A stretch of DNA of 64,000 nucleotides, taken from positions 1 through 64,000 of the forward strand of contig DASVWC010000071.1 in the NCBI GenBank assembly GCA_036389835.1, in the 5' to 3' direction. Of the stretch, positions 49,638 to 58,185 are shown piece after piece. Below the pieces are notes generated by a model that saw only the letters and a list, made by a program, of their open reading frames with translations, did no database searches and was not told the origin of the DNA. This DNA comes from AC-37 sp036389835 (lineage in GTDB: Bacteria; Actinomycetota; Thermoleophilia; Solirubrobacterales; Thermoleophilaceae). Position 1 is the stretch's first letter. Each line of letters starts with the position of its first letter. Made by a program: the position numbers and the translations under genes.

Positions 49638-50276
49638 CTAGCCGGTCACGCGGTAGCGCAGGTGCGTGACCGCCGGCGAGGCGATCACGCGGTCGATCTC
49701 GAGCTTGCGCTCGGGGTCGAGGTCCTCGAGCAGCCGGGTGCCTCCGCCGAGGATCACCGGCACCACGTGCAGCTCGACCTCGTCGAGCAGCCCGGCGTTC
49801 AGGTACTGCTGGGCGACGCTCGCGCCGCCGCCGATGTGCACGTCCTTCTCGCCGGCGACCGCCCGCGCCTGCTCGAGCGCGGACTCGATCCCGTCGGTCA
49901 CGAACGTGAAGCTCGAGCCGTTCGGGAAGCTCAGCCGCTCGCGCGGGTGGTGGGTGAGCACGAACACCGGGTAGTCGAAGGGCGGCTCGTCGCCCCACCA
50001 GCCCTTCCACGACTCGTCCCAGGGGCCTGGCCCGCCGCCGAACATCCCGCGGCCCATGATCCCGGCGCCGTTGCGACCCAGCCGCTCGCGCACGACCTCG
50101 TCGTCGGCGTTCGCCTCGCCGCCATCGCGGCCGTGGGCCTCGCGCCAGCTCGCGAGGCCGAAGATCCACTCGTGGAGCTGCTCGCCGCCGCGGCCGAGCG
50201 GCTGATCGGGCCTGGGGTCCGGACCCGCGACGTAGCCGTCCAGCGAGGTCGAGATGTCGAAGGTGAGCTTGGGCAT
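49638..50276 (-). CDS. Dihydrofolate reductase-family (RibD C-terminal-like) protein
   Basis: A 212-residue protein: KLTFDISTSLDGYVAGPD, IMGRGMFGGGPGPW, PVFVLTHHPRE and HIGGGASVAQQYLNAGLLDEVELHVVPVILGGG are the standard blocks. It should bind NADPH; true folate or riboflavin reduction is not certain for these stand-alone actinobacterial proteins. AGGAG six bases before ATG 50276 is a good ribosome-binding site. Confidence 0.85.
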   Translation of the reverse strand: MPKLTFDISTSLDGYVAGPDPRPDQPLGRGGEQLHEWIFGLASWREAHGRDGGEANADDEVVRERLGRNGAGIMGRGMFGGGPGPWDESWKGWWGDEPPFDYPVFVLTHHPRERLSFPNGSSFTFVTDGIESALEQARAVAGEKDVHIGGGASVAQQYLNAGLLDEVELHVVPVILGGGTRLLEDLDPERKLEIDRVIASPAVTHLRYRVTG

Positions 50277-50331
50277 GGGTTGCTCCTGTTCGGGTTCGCG
50301 TCGTCAGGTGAGACCAGCCGGCGGCCGCGTA

Positions 50332-51324
50332 CTAATCGGGCGCGTGCTCGCGCTCGAAGTCGAGCTCGGTGCGGATCCCCGCCGCGCGCAGCGCCTCGTT
50401 GGCCTCGTCGAGGCTCCGCGCGCCGTCGACGAGCGCCGGCAGCCGCGCGGCCGACGCGTTCGCCCGGGCCACGTCGAAGTAGACGGTGCCCGCCGCCGCG
50501 CTCGTGACCTGCACGGTGCGGCGGCCGCCGCGGATCGGGGTGGGGCCGATGCGGCCGCGAAACGCGAGGAGGGCCATGGCGCTCGCCTCGGTCGGCACGT
50601 GCTCGACCGCCGCCTCCAGGCGCCGGGCCACCGGCTCGGTCAGTCCGCGCGCTCCCGCGAGTCCGCCCGCCGCGGCGATCTCGCCGAGCCGGGCGTCGAC
50701 CTCCGCGGGCGTGAGCTCGCCGTCGCAGCCGACGCCGAAGACGCCGCCCAGCACGGGCGTGCCCGCGGCCTGCATGCGGCCGCCCGCGGCCATGAGGATC
50801 GAGTCGCACAGCGGCGAGCCGAGGCCGGGCTCGTCGCCGTGGGCGAGGGCGTCGCCGCCCACGTCGATCAGCACGACCAGGTCGGCGCCGAGCGCGGCGG
50901 CGGCATCGGTCAGGCCGGCGGCCACCGCCGCCGGGCCGGCGGTCGGGTCCACGAGCACGGTCTCCTCGCCGAGGAAGCCGGCCATGCGCGACTCGCCGAA
51001 GAGCACGCCGCTGGAGCGCACGCGCGTGTCCGGGCCCGCGGCGAGCACGCCGGGCGCCAGCTCGCGCCCGCCCTCGATCTCGGCGACGGTACGCGGTCCG
51101 GGGAGCGGGTCGACCGGCCGCCGCTCCCACGTGATGCCGCCGACGAGCGGCCGCGACCCGTGGGCGAGCCGCGCGGCCTCGGCGGTCGCGAGCGCGCCGA
51201 CCACGTCGCCGCCGCCCCCGATGCCGATCACGAGCGGCCGCCGCGCGGCGGCGATCAGCGCGTCGGCGTCGAGCACGGCCGCGGCCCGCGCCGCCGCACC
51301 CCCCTCCGCCTCAGCCCGCCACAC
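50332..51324 (-). CDS. DUF1152-family protein
   Basis: A 330-residue protein. PLVIGIGGGGDVVGALATAEAARLAHGSRPLVGGITWER is the family's N-terminal Gly-rich nucleotide-binding-like loop, and VLIDVGGDALAHGDEPGLGSPLCDSILMAA the central block. The GTG start lies inside the last codons of mtnA (14-bp overlap), so it is translated with the methionine-salvage enzyme. The biochemical role of DUF1152 is not established; a link to methylthioribose metabolism is inferred from the overlap only. Confidence 0.8.
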   Translation of the reverse strand: MWRAEAEGGAAARAAAVLDADALIAAARRPLVIGIGGGGDVVGALATAEAARLAHGSRPLVGGITWERRPVDPLPGPRTVAEIEGGRELAPGVLAAGPDTRVRSSGVLFGESRMAGFLGEETVLVDPTAGPAAVAAGLTDAAAALGADLVVLIDVGGDALAHGDEPGLGSPLCDSILMAAGGRMQAAGTPVLGGVFGVGCDGELTPAEVDARLGEIAAAGGLAGARGLTEPVARRLEAAVEHVPTEASAMALLAFRGRIGPTPIRGGRRTVQVTSAAAGTVYFDVARANASAARLPALVDGARSLDEANEALRAAGIRTELDFEREHAPD

Positions 51325-52324
51325 GCGCGATCGCCTCCTCGTACGGCGGCTCGAGCACGCCCGCCTCGGTGATGATCGCGGTCACCAGCTCCGCCGGGGT
51401 CACGTCGAAGGCGGGGTTAGCCGCCTCGGCCCCCTCCGGCGCGATCCGGCGGCCCGCCAGCTCGACCACCTCGGCCGGGTCGCGCTCCTCGATCGCGATC
51501 GCGTCGCCGCTCGGGGTCGCCCGGTCGATGGTCGAGACCGGCGCGGCGACGTAGAACGGGATCCGGTGGCGGCCGGCCAGCACGGCGAGGGCGTAGGTCC
51601 CGACCTTGTTGGCCACGTCGCCGTTGGCGGCGATCCGGTCGGCGCCCACCACGACCCGGCTCACCAGCCCGCGCGCCATCAGCGAGCCCGCGCCGGAGTC
51701 GGCCACGACCCGGTACGGGATCCCCGCCCGGCCGAGCTCCCAGGCCGTGAGCCGCGCGCCCTGGAGAAGCGGCCGCGTCTCGTCCACCCACACCTCCGCC
51801 AGCCGGCCGCCCTCCCATGCCGAGCGCAGCACCCCGGCTGCCGTGCCGCGCCCGCCGGTCGCGAGCGCGCCCGTGTTGCAGTGGGTCAGGGCGCGGTCGC
51901 CCGGCTCGAACAGCGCGGCGCCGAGCTCGCCCATGCGCCGGTCGGCCTCCACCTGCTCGCGGTGGATCGCCCGCGCCTCCTCGAGCAGCGCCTCCGCGCC
52001 GCCCGCCGCGACTGCGGCGGTGCGGTCGAGCGCCCAGCGCAGGTTCACCGCCGTCGGGCGGGTGTCGCCGAGCAGCGCCGCCGCCGCGCGCACGTCCTCG
52101 CCGCGCGCCGCCGCGAGGGCGAGCCCGTAAGCCGCCGCGATCCCGATCGCGGGCGCGCCGCGCACCGCGAGCAACCGGATGGCCGCGGCCACGTCGGCCG
52201 GCGACTCGCAGCGCAGCCACGCCTCCTCGGCGGGGAGGCGGCGCTGGTCGAGCAGCTCGAGAACGCCGTCGCGCCAAGCGATCGGGGCTGCTTCGAGGTC
52301 CGTGGCCGGGATCGGTTCGGTCAT
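51311..52324 (-). CDS. mtnA: Methylthioribose-1-phosphate isomerase
   Basis: A 337-residue protein from ATG 52324. RGAPAIGIAAAYGLALA, NLRWALDRT, LTHCNTGALATGGRGTA (the catalytic Cys loop), VWVDETRPLLQGARLTAWEL and VVVGADRIAANGDVANKVGTYALA (the catalytic Asp) are complete. It converts 5-methylthioribose 1-phosphate to the ribulose form in methionine salvage, using MTA from polyamine synthesis. No other mtn gene is in the window. Confidence 0.92.
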   Translation of the reverse strand: MTEPIPATDLEAAPIAWRDGVLELLDQRRLPAEEAWLRCESPADVAAAIRLLAVRGAPAIGIAAAYGLALAAARGEDVRAAAALLGDTRPTAVNLRWALDRTAAVAAGGAEALLEEARAIHREQVEADRRMGELGAALFEPGDRALTHCNTGALATGGRGTAAGVLRSAWEGGRLAEVWVDETRPLLQGARLTAWELGRAGIPYRVVADSGAGSLMARGLVSRVVVGADRIAANGDVANKVGTYALAVLAGRHRIPFYVAAPVSTIDRATPSGDAIAIEERDPAEVVELAGRRIAPEGAEAANPAFDVTPAELVTAIITEAGVLEPPYEEAIARVAG

Positions 52325-52397
52325 CGTGATTACGGGCACTTTCGCAACCGCGGGCCTCTTCTAGTGTTCCCGCGCCCTAGACGCCTCCGAAGGAACC

Positions 52398-53945
52398 ATG
52401 CCCTCTCTCTCACACCTTCGGCCGGCGCGGCCGCGTGCGCTTGTCGTCGTGGCTGTCGCGGCCCTCGCGCTGCCCGGCCTCGCCGGGCCGGCCGCCGCGT
52501 CCACCAGCCAGGAGTCGATCATGCAGGACGACCGCGTCCTGTACACGCAGGGGCCCGAGGTGCAGCAGCGGGCGCTCGACCAGATGGCGGCCCTCGGCGT
52601 CGACACCGTGCACACGCTGCTCACCTGGCGCGGTTTCGTGGCCGACCCGGAGGCGACCAAGCCGGCGAAGGGCTTCAAGGGCGACGACCCCCACGCGTAT
52701 CCCTCCGACCGCTGGAACCCGGTCGACGACCTCGTTCGCGGGGCGACCGCGCGCGGCATGAAGGTCCTCCTGACCCCGACCGGCCCCGCCCCCCGCTGGG
52801 CCGAGTCGTGTCCCTCCTCGGAGCGCGGCCGCTTCCACGACGGCACCTGCCGCCCCAGCGCGTCGAAGTTCGGTCAGTTCGTGGAGGCGCTCGCGCGGCG
52901 CTACTCCGGCAGATACGTCGACGAGTCGGGCGAGGGCAAGCTGCCCGCCGTCCGCCGCTGGTCGTTCTGGAACGAACCGAACCTCAACGCCTGGCTCGCG
53001 CCGCAGACGGCGAAGTCCGGCCGGCGGACGGTCCTGAAGGGCGTCTCGCTCTACCGCGGGCTGGTCACCTCCGGCGCGGCCGGGCTGCGCGCGGGCGGCC
53101 ACCGCTCCGACCAGGTCCTGCTCGGCGAGACCGCGCCGATCGCCGGCGGCAGCCGCGGCACCCCCACGGTGAGCTTCTATCGCGCGCTGTTCTGCGTCGA
53201 CTCGCGCGGGCGCAAGCTCCGGGGCACGGCGGCCCGCGACGTCGGCTGCTCGAAGCCGCGGCGGCTGCCGATCTCCGGGATCGCCCACCACCCGTACACG
53301 CGCGGCGCCGGCGACCCGCTCTACACGAAGCAGTCGTCCGGCCACGTGACGATCGCGTACACCGCGCGGCTGCGGACGGTCGCGCGGCTCGGCGAGCGCT
53401 CGGGCCTCGTCCCGCGCGGGACCTCGTCGAAGCTCTACTTCACGGAGTTCGGCGTCTCCAGCAACCCGCCCGGGACCCGCTTCAGCGTGCCGCTCGAGGT
53501 GCAGGCCGAGTGGCTCAACCAGGCCGACTACATGGCCTACCGCGACCGGTCCGTGCGCTCCGTCGCCCAGTTCGGGCTCGAGGACGACACGTCGTTCGGC
53601 CGCGACAGCTTCCAGACCGGGATCTGCTTCTCGACCCCGCCGGACACGTGCTCCTACGCGAAGCCCGCCCTCGACGCCTACCGGCTGCCGATCTACGTGC
53701 TCGACCGCGGGAGGAACGTGCAGATCTACGGTCAGGCGCGCGCGGCGACGGGCCAGAGCGAGGTCGAGGTCCAGCACCGCGAGTCCGACGACGCGCCGTT
53801 CGAGGCGGTGGCGACGGTCAAGCTGAGCCGCACCGGCCACTTCCTGCGCACGTTCCCGGCGCGTGCCGGGAGCTGGCGCCTGGCCTGGACGCCGCAGCCC
53901 GGGCAGACGGTTTTCAGCCGCCCGGCCGTGGCGCGCAAGCGCTGA
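52398..53945 (+). CDS. Secreted glycosidase-like TIM-barrel protein, paralogue 3
   Basis: A 515-residue protein with a signal peptide (ALVVVAVAALALPGLAGPAAA, cut near 34). SFWNEPNLNAWL holds the acid/base Glu (E193) and LYFTEFGV the second Glu (E350). Shared blocks with the 13747 protein include LLTPTGPAPRWA, GETAPI and GIAHHPYTRG. Unlike the other two it has an extra C-terminal beta-rich part (about 420-510) that may bind carbohydrate. AAGGA precedes ATG 52398. Confidence 0.75.
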   Translation: MPSLSHLRPARPRALVVVAVAALALPGLAGPAAASTSQESIMQDDRVLYTQGPEVQQRALDQMAALGVDTVHTLLTWRGFVADPEATKPAKGFKGDDPHAYPSDRWNPVDDLVRGATARGMKVLLTPTGPAPRWAESCPSSERGRFHDGTCRPSASKFGQFVEALARRYSGRYVDESGEGKLPAVRRWSFWNEPNLNAWLAPQTAKSGRRTVLKGVSLYRGLVTSGAAGLRAGGHRSDQVLLGETAPIAGGSRGTPTVSFYRALFCVDSRGRKLRGTAARDVGCSKPRRLPISGIAHHPYTRGAGDPLYTKQSSGHVTIAYTARLRTVARLGERSGLVPRGTSSKLYFTEFGVSSNPPGTRFSVPLEVQAEWLNQADYMAYRDRSVRSVAQFGLEDDTSFGRDSFQTGICFSTPPDTCSYAKPALDAYRLPIYVLDRGRNVQIYGQARAATGQSEVEVQHRESDDAPFEAVATVKLSRTGHFLRTFPARAGSWRLAWTPQPGQTVFSRPAVARKR

Positions 53946-53958
53946 CCGCGCCCGCCCT

Positions 53959-54234
53959 CTAACCCGCGCGGCGGAAGCTCGCAGAGCAGCCGTCGTCCGC
54001 CGCCAGCCGGTCCAGCTCGCGGACGAGCGCGCCGCGCAGGGCGTCGAGCTCGGCCTCGGCCACGCGCGGGTCCAGCTCGACCGTCCGAGGCGCCTGCGGC
54101 AGCGGGATCGCCGCCGGCTCCGGCCGCGACTCGACCGGCTGCGGCCGCGCGTGACCGCCGCGCCTGGCTCGCAGCCGCCGTCCGACGTTGCGGGCCGCCT
54201 CGGCGGCGAGCGCTCTCACGGGATGCGTGCGCAC
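53959..54234 (-). CDS. Small hypothetical protein
   Basis: A 91-residue frame from GTG 54234: a basic N-terminal half (NVGRRLRARRGGHARPQ), a Pro-rich middle, then a helical C-terminal part (VAEAELDALRGALVRELDRLAADDG). The helix has a regular heptad-like Leu/Ala pattern. It fills the gap between convergent and divergent neighbours; no homologue is recognised, and it could be spurious. Confidence 0.4.
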   Translation of the reverse strand: MRTHPVRALAAEAARNVGRRLRARRGGHARPQPVESRPEPAAIPLPQAPRTVELDPRVAEAELDALRGALVRELDRLAADDGCSASFRRAG

Positions 54235-54271
54235 GCCCCAATGGTGGCGCGAGGGGAGGACGGCACCCGGT

Positions 54272-54277
54272 TACGCT
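54272..54277 (+). promoter_or_regulatory. -10 box TACGCT for a leaderless start at 54284
   Basis: TACGCT, six bases, then GTG 54284. Confidence 0.55.
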
Positions 54278-54283
54278 CGCGGC

Positions 54284-55270
54284 GTGCGCGCGATGGTGCT
54301 CGACGCCGCCGGGACGCCGCTGCGGGCGGCCACGCTGCCCGACCCGGAGCCCGCGGCGGGCGAGGTCCTGATCCGCGTGGACGCCTGCGGCATCTGCCGC
54401 ACCGACCTGCACGTGGTCGACGGCGAGCTCACTCGCCCCAAGCTCCCGCTCGTGCCCGGTCACCAGGTGGTGGGGCGCGTGGAGGCCGCCGGCGCGGGCG
54501 CCGAGCGCTTCGCGGTGGGCGACCGGGTCGGGGTCCCGTGGCTCGGCTGGACCTGCGGCGAGTGCCGCTACTGCGGCTCGGGCCGCGAGAACCTCTGCGA
54601 CCGCGCCCGCTTCACGGGCTACGACCGCGACGGCGGCTTCGCGGAGCTGACCGCAGCCGACGAGCGCTTCGCGTTCCCCATCCCCCACGGCTACCCCGAC
54701 GAGCAGGCGGCCCCGCTCCTGTGCGCGGGGCTGATCGGGCACCGCGCGCTGCGCATGGCCGGCGACGCGGAGCGCCTCGGGCTGTACGGCTTCGGCGCGT
54801 CCGCCCACATCGTGTGCCAGGTGGCGCGTGCGGAGGGCCGGCGCGTCTTCGCGTTCGTACGCGCCGGCGACGACGCGGCGGCCGGCTTCGCTCGCGAGCT
54901 TGGGGCCGAGTGGGCCGGCGACGCGCTCGGCCCGCCACCGGAGGAGCTCGACGCCGCGCTGATCTTCGCCCCGGTCGGCGGCCTCGTCCCGGCGGCGCTG
55001 GCGGCGGTGGCGAAGGGCGGGACGGTCGTATGCGCCGGGATCCACATGTCCGACGTCCCGAGCTTCCCGTACGAGCTGCTCTGGGGCGAGCGGACGCTGC
55101 GGTCGGTCGCGAACCTCACCCGCGCCGACGGGGAGGCGTTCATGGACCTCGCGCCGCGCGTGCCGGTCCGCACCGAGGTCGAGACGCACCCGCTCGCGGC
55201 CGCCGGGACCGCGCTCGACCGCCTCCGCGCCGGTGCCGTCCGCGGGGCGGCGGTCGTGGTGAACCGGTAG
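54284..55270 (+). CDS. Zinc-dependent alcohol dehydrogenase (AdhA/MDR family)
   Basis: A 328-residue protein from GTG 54284. CGICRTDLHVVDGEL gives the catalytic-zinc Cys, GHQVVGRVEAAG the His-Glu pair, and CGECRYCGSGRENLC the four structural-zinc Cys. LGLYGFGASAHIVCQVARAEG is the NAD(P)-binding loop. It belongs to the Zn-dependent AdhA-like branch of medium-chain dehydrogenases. Confidence 0.85.
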   Translation: MRAMVLDAAGTPLRAATLPDPEPAAGEVLIRVDACGICRTDLHVVDGELTRPKLPLVPGHQVVGRVEAAGAGAERFAVGDRVGVPWLGWTCGECRYCGSGRENLCDRARFTGYDRDGGFAELTAADERFAFPIPHGYPDEQAAPLLCAGLIGHRALRMAGDAERLGLYGFGASAHIVCQVARAEGRRVFAFVRAGDDAAAGFARELGAEWAGDALGPPPEELDAALIFAPVGGLVPAALAAVAKGGTVVCAGIHMSDVPSFPYELLWGERTLRSVANLTRADGEAFMDLAPRVPVRTEVETHPLAAAGTALDRLRAGAVRGAAVVVNR

Positions 55271-55280
55271 AACTCGTCCG

Positions 55281-55580
55281 ATGAAGCTCTACGTCTGCTA
55301 CGGAACGTTCAAGTCGCCCCGCCCGGGCGGCCACCCGTGTCACAACGCCTACGAGGCGCTGCGCGAGGCGGGCCACGACCCCGAGATCGTCAAGTCGTAC
55401 GGCCTGACGATCCTGCCGGACAAGCCGTTCAACCAGACGGCCGGCCGCAAGGAGGCGAAGCGCCTCACCGGCAAGTCGACCGTGCCGGTCCTCGTCAGCG
55501 ACGACGGCGAGGTGGTGTCCGACTCGAAGAAGATCGTCGAGTGGGCGAGCAGGAACCCGGCCGGCGCCGCCACGTCGTAG
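55281..55580 (+). CDS. Glutaredoxin/GST N-terminal-like protein
   Basis: A 99-residue thioredoxin-fold protein: MKLYVCYGTFKSPRPGGHPCHNAYEALREAGHDPEIV begins the fold, the cis-Pro loop is STVPVLVSDDG, and VSDSKKIVEWA is the glutathione-site helix. The usual CPYC is replaced by GGHPC, leaving a single candidate Cys (C20). It follows the alcohol dehydrogenase by ten bases and may share its message. Confidence 0.7.
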   Translation: MKLYVCYGTFKSPRPGGHPCHNAYEALREAGHDPEIVKSYGLTILPDKPFNQTAGRKEAKRLTGKSTVPVLVSDDGEVVSDSKKIVEWASRNPAGAATS

Positions 55581-55637
55581 GCGGCGCCGGACGCTCCGAC
55601 CGCAGCCGCTACGCCGCGCGCCCCGGGACCGCGACGG

Positions 55638-56453
55638 CTACGCCGCGCGCCTGAGGCGGGCCGCCGGCGCGCTCTGCGCGGCCACGCGCCGCCGCCGGGC
55701 CGGGCCGCGGTCGCCGGCGCGGAACTCCGCCAGCGCCTCGGCCATCACCCGGTAGGTGTCCACATGCACGGCCATTCCGCAGTGGCTCGCGCGCACCTCC
55801 ACGTGGCGGGCGCCCTCGTCGAGGCAGGCGCGCCAGTTGACCACGCCGTCGGTGCGCGAGTAGATCGACACGTAGCCGACGCCGGGCGGCAGCTCGCCGC
55901 GCAGGTCGCCCCAGAAGTCGGTGCAGCAGTCGCCCCACAGGCACGAGTGGCGGAAGAGCCCCTTCGCGCCGAGCGTCCCGAGCGTGCCGAGCGCGTACAC
56001 GTGGGCGCGCACGAGCGGGTGGACCGCGACCGGGTTCTTCTGCGGCGAGCCGAGGGTCACGATCCCGGAGACGAGGTCCGGGCGCCGCCGGGCAAGCACC
56101 TTGGCGAAGTTGCCGCCGCGGCTCTGGCCGACGATCGCGACCTTCTCCCCGCGCGCGTCGGCCATGGCCTCGAGGCGTTCGGTGAGCCGCTCGACCGCGA
56201 GGGCGGAGCAGTCCACGTTCGAGCGGATCCCGGCCTTGCGGGTGTGGTGGCCGGTGCGCCGCAGCCACCTGGTCATGATCCCCAGCGAGTCGTCGCCGGC
56301 GAGGAACCCCGGGATCAGCAGCACCGGCTGGCCGTCGGCGTGTGCGACGCCCTCACCGCGGTGAATCGGGTGCCTCAGCAGGGCGGCGGCCTCGAGGCCG
56401 ATCCTGCTCTCACGCCAGAGCGGCGGGAGCGCGAAAGGTGACCGGGGGGTCAT
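55638..56453 (-). CDS. Alpha/beta-hydrolase (lipase/esterase-like)
   Basis: A 271-residue protein from ATG 56453. VLLIPGFLAGDDSL is the oxyanion strand, VAIVGQSRGGNFAKVLA the nucleophile elbow (GQSRG), YSRTDGVVNW the acid and ASHCGMAVH the His. The closing low-complexity Arg/Ala tail is of no clear use. It probably hydrolyses an acyl ester; the natural substrate is unknown. Confidence 0.8.
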   Translation of the reverse strand: MTPRSPFALPPLWRESRIGLEAAALLRHPIHRGEGVAHADGQPVLLIPGFLAGDDSLGIMTRWLRRTGHHTRKAGIRSNVDCSALAVERLTERLEAMADARGEKVAIVGQSRGGNFAKVLARRRPDLVSGIVTLGSPQKNPVAVHPLVRAHVYALGTLGTLGAKGLFRHSCLWGDCCTDFWGDLRGELPPGVGYVSIYSRTDGVVNWRACLDEGARHVEVRASHCGMAVHVDTYRVMAEALAEFRAGDRGPARRRRVAAQSAPAARLRRAA

Positions 56454-56541
56454 CTCGTTCTGCCACAAGATTACCCTCGATGTCGGCTCCAAAAAGTCGG
56501 TGGCGCGTTCGCGCTCGCGCGCCCGGCTACAGTCGCGCCGG

Positions 56542-57486
56542 ATGCGAGCCGTCACGATCCGCGAGGAATCGCTCTACGTAGAGGAGCACGACGACCCGGT
56601 CCCCGGAACGGGGGAGGTGCTCGTCGAGGTGCGCGCCGCCGGTCTGAATGGCGCGGACATGCTCCAGCGGCGCGGCCGCTACCCCGCCCCGCCGGGCGCC
56701 CCTCAGGACATCCCTGGCCTCGAGCTGGCGGGCGAGGTGGCCGCGCTCGGCCCCGGCGCGACGCGCTTCGCCGAGGGCGACCGCGTCATGGCCGTGGTCG
56801 CCGGGGGCGGGCAGGCGGAGCGCGCGGTCGTGCACGAGCGCGCCGCGATGCCGGTGCCCGACGCGCTCGGCTGGCCCGAGGCCGGCGGCTTCCCGGAGGT
56901 GTTCACGACGGCCCACGACGCCCTGTTCACCCAGGCCGGGCTCGCGGCGGGCGAGCGCCTGCTCGTCCACGGCGCGGCCGGCGGCGTCGGGACCGCCGCC
57001 GTCCAGCTCGCGCGGGCGGCCGGCGCGCGCGTGACGGCGACCGTCAGGCGCGAGGAGCTGCGCGGCGAGGTCGAGCGGCTGGGCGCGGCGGCGATCGCGC
57101 CCGAGGGGTTCGAGGAGCACGGCCCGTTCGACGTCGTCCTGGAGCTCGTGGGCGCGCCGAACCTCCCCGCCGACGTGAACGCGCTCGAGACCGGCGGGCG
57201 CATCGTGGTCATCGGGATCGGCGCGGGCGCGAAGGCCGAGCTGAACCTCGGCCTGCTGATGGGCAAGCGCGCCACGCTGCGCGGATCGACCCTGCGCGCG
57301 CGGCCGCTCGAGCAGAAGGCGGACGCCGCCCGGCGGGTGGAGCGCCACGTCCTCCCGCTGGTCGAGGCCGGGTCGATCTCCGTGCCGGTCGCCGACACCT
57401 TCGCCCTCGACGAGGCGGAGGCGGCATACGAGCGCTTCACGGCCGGCGGCAAGCTGGGGAAGGTCGTACTGACCACGCAGGACTGA
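56542..57486 (+). CDS. Zinc-free quinone oxidoreductase (MDR family)
   Basis: A 314-residue protein from ATG 56542, eight bases after a TACAGT box. AAGLNGADMLQRRGRYPAPPGAP is the quinone oxidoreductase signature, LLVHGAAGGVGTAAVQLARAAGARV the NADPH loop, and the structural-zinc Cys set is absent. It resembles NADPH:quinone reductases/PIG3-like proteins. A TetR gene follows 23 bp downstream. Confidence 0.85.
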   Translation: MRAVTIREESLYVEEHDDPVPGTGEVLVEVRAAGLNGADMLQRRGRYPAPPGAPQDIPGLELAGEVAALGPGATRFAEGDRVMAVVAGGGQAERAVVHERAAMPVPDALGWPEAGGFPEVFTTAHDALFTQAGLAAGERLLVHGAAGGVGTAAVQLARAAGARVTATVRREELRGEVERLGAAAIAPEGFEEHGPFDVVLELVGAPNLPADVNALETGGRIVVIGIGAGAKAELNLGLLMGKRATLRGSTLRARPLEQKADAARRVERHVLPLVEAGSISVPVADTFALDEAEAAYERFTAGGKLGKVVLTTQD

Positions 57487-57509
57487 GCTTTGCGGTACAA
57501 CTTTTTTCA

Positions 57510-58151
57510 GTGAGCGGGACTACGGGCGACACGATCGCCCAGGCAGGGCGGCGCGAGGAACGGAAGGCGCAGAACCGGGCGAAGCTGCTCGCCGCTGCGC
57601 GCAAGGTGTTCGCGGAGAAGGGCCTGGGGGAGGCGACGGCGCGCGACATCGTGCGCGAGACCGACCTCGCCACGGGCACCTTCTACAACTACTTCCGCGA
57701 CAAGGACGAGGTCTTCTCCGCGCTCCTCCAGGAGTTCGAGCAGCGGGTGAGCGACGCCACGCTCCCCTTGCGCCGCGACCTCTCGCTCACGATCGAGCAG
57801 CGGATCGAACGCGGCGCGCTCGCCTTCTTCCAGGTCGTGGCCGGCGACGCCGAGCTCTTCCGCGTCCTGCGGCGCAACGCCGGCTCGTTCGCGATGCTGC
57901 CCGCGCAGAGCCTCTTCACGGCCGGCATGGCGGAGTTCACCGAGGACCTCGAGACCTGGAGCCAGGAGGGCGAGCTGCAGGGGATCGACCTCGACTACCT
58001 CTCGGCCGGCATCGCCGGCGCCGCGATGCAGATCGCCGGGCGCATGCTCGACCGCGAGCCGCCCGACCCTGAGGGGGCGGCGCGCCACATGAGCACGTCG
58101 GTGATCGGGATCATCCAGGCCCACGCGCAGCAGCTCTCGCTCGCCAGGTAG
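57510..58151 (+). CDS. TetR-family transcriptional regulator
   Basis: A 213-residue protein from GTG 57510. KLLAAARKVFAEKGLGEATARDIVRETDLATGTFYNYFRDKDEVF is the TetR helix-turn-helix; the rest is the helical ligand domain. It lies between the quinone reductase and the osmolyte transporter operon and may control either. No clear palindromic operator is visible in the short gaps. Confidence 0.85.
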   Translation: MSGTTGDTIAQAGRREERKAQNRAKLLAAARKVFAEKGLGEATARDIVRETDLATGTFYNYFRDKDEVFSALLQEFEQRVSDATLPLRRDLSLTIEQRIERGALAFFQVVAGDAELFRVLRRNAGSFAMLPAQSLFTAGMAEFTEDLETWSQEGELQGIDLDYLSAGIAGAAMQIAGRMLDREPPDPEGAARHMSTSVIGIIQAHAQQLSLAR

Positions 58152-58185
58152 GATGCGCCGGTCCCCAGGGGAGGGGACCGCCGGC

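Noticed and set aside
50486..53962. A 1158-codon open frame on the plus strand
   Set aside because: It runs antisense to mtnA and DUF1152 and through the glycosidase in the wrong frame; its translation is Arg/Ala/Pro-rich with no family features.
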